Of a DNA stretch of 5,031 nt, positions 4,445 through 5,031 are shown in pieces. The stretch is taken from assembly GCA_026982025.1 (NCBI GenBank), contig JALSHX010000056.1, forward strand, positions 1 to 5,031, given 5' to 3'. The position numbers and the translations under genes are program-made. This DNA comes from Aquificaceae bacterium (GTDB lineage: Bacteria; Aquificota; Aquificia; Aquificales; Aquificaceae). The number at the start of each line of letters is the position of its first letter. The first letter of the stretch is position 1. The notes beneath the pieces were generated by a model. It did no database searches and was not told where the DNA came from. It worked only from the letters and a program-made list of their open reading frames with translations.

Positions 4445-5031
4445 ATGAGAGTCTGGGGGAGATTAAAGTCTTTCTTTGAGAGTTTAATTCCCGAAGAGGA
4501 AAGATATGCAAATCAGCATCTTTACAGGACCTCCTTCTTGAGAGTGGCTCTTCTCGGGTCCTTATCCCTCATAGGTTCGGGTGCCTCATACCTTTATGCA
4601 ATTATTGATGTTATTGAAGGTGATTACTTTATCGCCTTCCTTGAAGCGGTTCTGGGAACTGTACTTTTCCTCAATCCCTTTGTTGCCATGAAGTACAAGA
4701 ACTTCAATGTTATGGCAATGGTCTCCGTTTTCCTCTTCAGTGCGGTAATCCTCTCCGCAATCTTTGATGAACTTCCCGAAGATCAGTCAACTCTCGTCTG
4801 GATCCTCGTTATTCCTCCTGTTACATTTTTAACCCTCGGGAGGAAAGGAGTTTACTGGGCCGGGGGTCTTCTACTACTTCACCTTGCCACTGTGCTGTTG
4901 AGACCTCAGGTGAAGCTGGGAATGCTCGTTGATACCTATTTGAGCTACTCTCTTATAAGTGTAATCCTATACTTTTACGCCTGGATGTCTGAGCGTTACA
5001 GGGAGGTCTGGTCAAATCTTGCAAGAACTGA
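4445..5031 (+). CDS. Polytopic membrane sensor protein, 5' part; probable diguanylate cyclase (GGDEF) cut by the window edge
   Basis: The frame opens at ATG 4445 and stays open to the right edge, giving 195 residues with no stop. After a cytoplasmic N terminus of about 28 residues, six hydrophobic segments are apparent, roughly at 31-53, 61-83, 88-107, 116-132, 136-152 and 164-181. A short charged helix (MSERYREVWSNLART) follows, and the next codon begins GA. In many membrane-anchored diguanylate cyclases the sequence at this point reads LARxDPLTGLxNRR, so a cytoplasmic GGDEF domain making cyclic di-GMP is the most likely continuation. The segment LVWILVIPPVTF, then LGRKGVYW (117-138), resembles the membrane sensor module seen before GGDEF domains in Aquificales and Epsilonproteobacteria. 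A histidine kinase is the main alternative. The gene is divergent from the 85-residue hypothetical gene, 61 bases away. No clear Shine-Dalgarno sequence is visible; the ATG is the only upstream candidate before an in-frame TAA at 4394. Confidence 0.8.
   Translation, partial: MRVWGRLKSFFESLIPEEERYANQHLYRTSFLRVALLGSLSLIGSGASYLYAIIDVIEGDYFIAFLEAVLGTVLFLNPFVAMKYKNFNVMAMVSVFLFSAVILSAIFDELPEDQSTLVWILVIPPVTFLTLGRKGVYWAGGLLLLHLATVLLRPQVKLGMLVDTYLSYSLISVILYFYAWMSERYREVWSNLART

Noticed and set aside
1..5031. tRNA or rRNA genes, CRISPR arrays, insertion sequences, long repeats
   Set aside because: Coding sequence fills nearly all of the window. I saw no spaced direct repeats, transposase motifs or cloverleaf-like segments in the short gaps.

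Overview
This 5031-base window is densely packed bacterial DNA with eight protein genes and no RNA genes, mobile elements or CRISPR. The moderate GC content, heavy use of AGA/AGG arginine codons, Lys/Glu-rich proteins, very short or overlapping gene junctions and scattered gene order suggest a thermophilic, Aquificales-like bacterium. That placement is inference; there is no marker gene here to settle it.

Left part (25-1908, plus strand): three tightly packed genes encode a membrane CDP-alcohol phosphotransferase, a nucleotidyltransferase and a HAD phosphatase. Together they match the three chemical steps by which hyperthermophiles make the compatible solute di-myo-inositol phosphate (DIP) from inositol-1-phosphate: activation with CTP, condensation of CDP-inositol with a second inositol-1-phosphate, and removal of the terminal phosphate. 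The first two proteins resemble the two halves of the fused archaeal IPCT/DIPPS enzyme as I remember it. The role of the HAD protein is a context-based proposal. The window starts 24 bases before the first gene, so the operon may continue to the left; an inositol-1-phosphate synthase gene would be the expected neighbour.

Middle (1883-3093): a minus-strand family 5 (UDGb type) iron-sulfur uracil-DNA glycosylase converges on the HAD gene with overlapping 3' ends. It diverges from rimM, the 30S ribosome maturation factor, across only 23 bp. That gap contains an AT-rich 8-bp palindrome giving -10-like boxes on both strands, and neither gene has a clear Shine-Dalgarno sequence.

Right part (3106-5031): amrS, the radical SAM enzyme of the AmmeMemoRadiSam group, follows rimM after 12 bases. 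It abuts a convergent 85-residue lysine-rich hypothetical gene. A hairpin with a T-rich tail that could terminate amrS transcription lies inside the 3' end of that hypothetical gene. The last gene starts at 4445 and runs off the right edge; its visible part is six probable membrane helices and a linker ending just where a GGDEF domain would be expected to begin.

The most interesting item is the proposed DIP solute cassette with an adjacent dedicated phosphatase. The other genes are recognisable housekeeping or conserved families, apart from the 85-residue protein, which I do not recognise.
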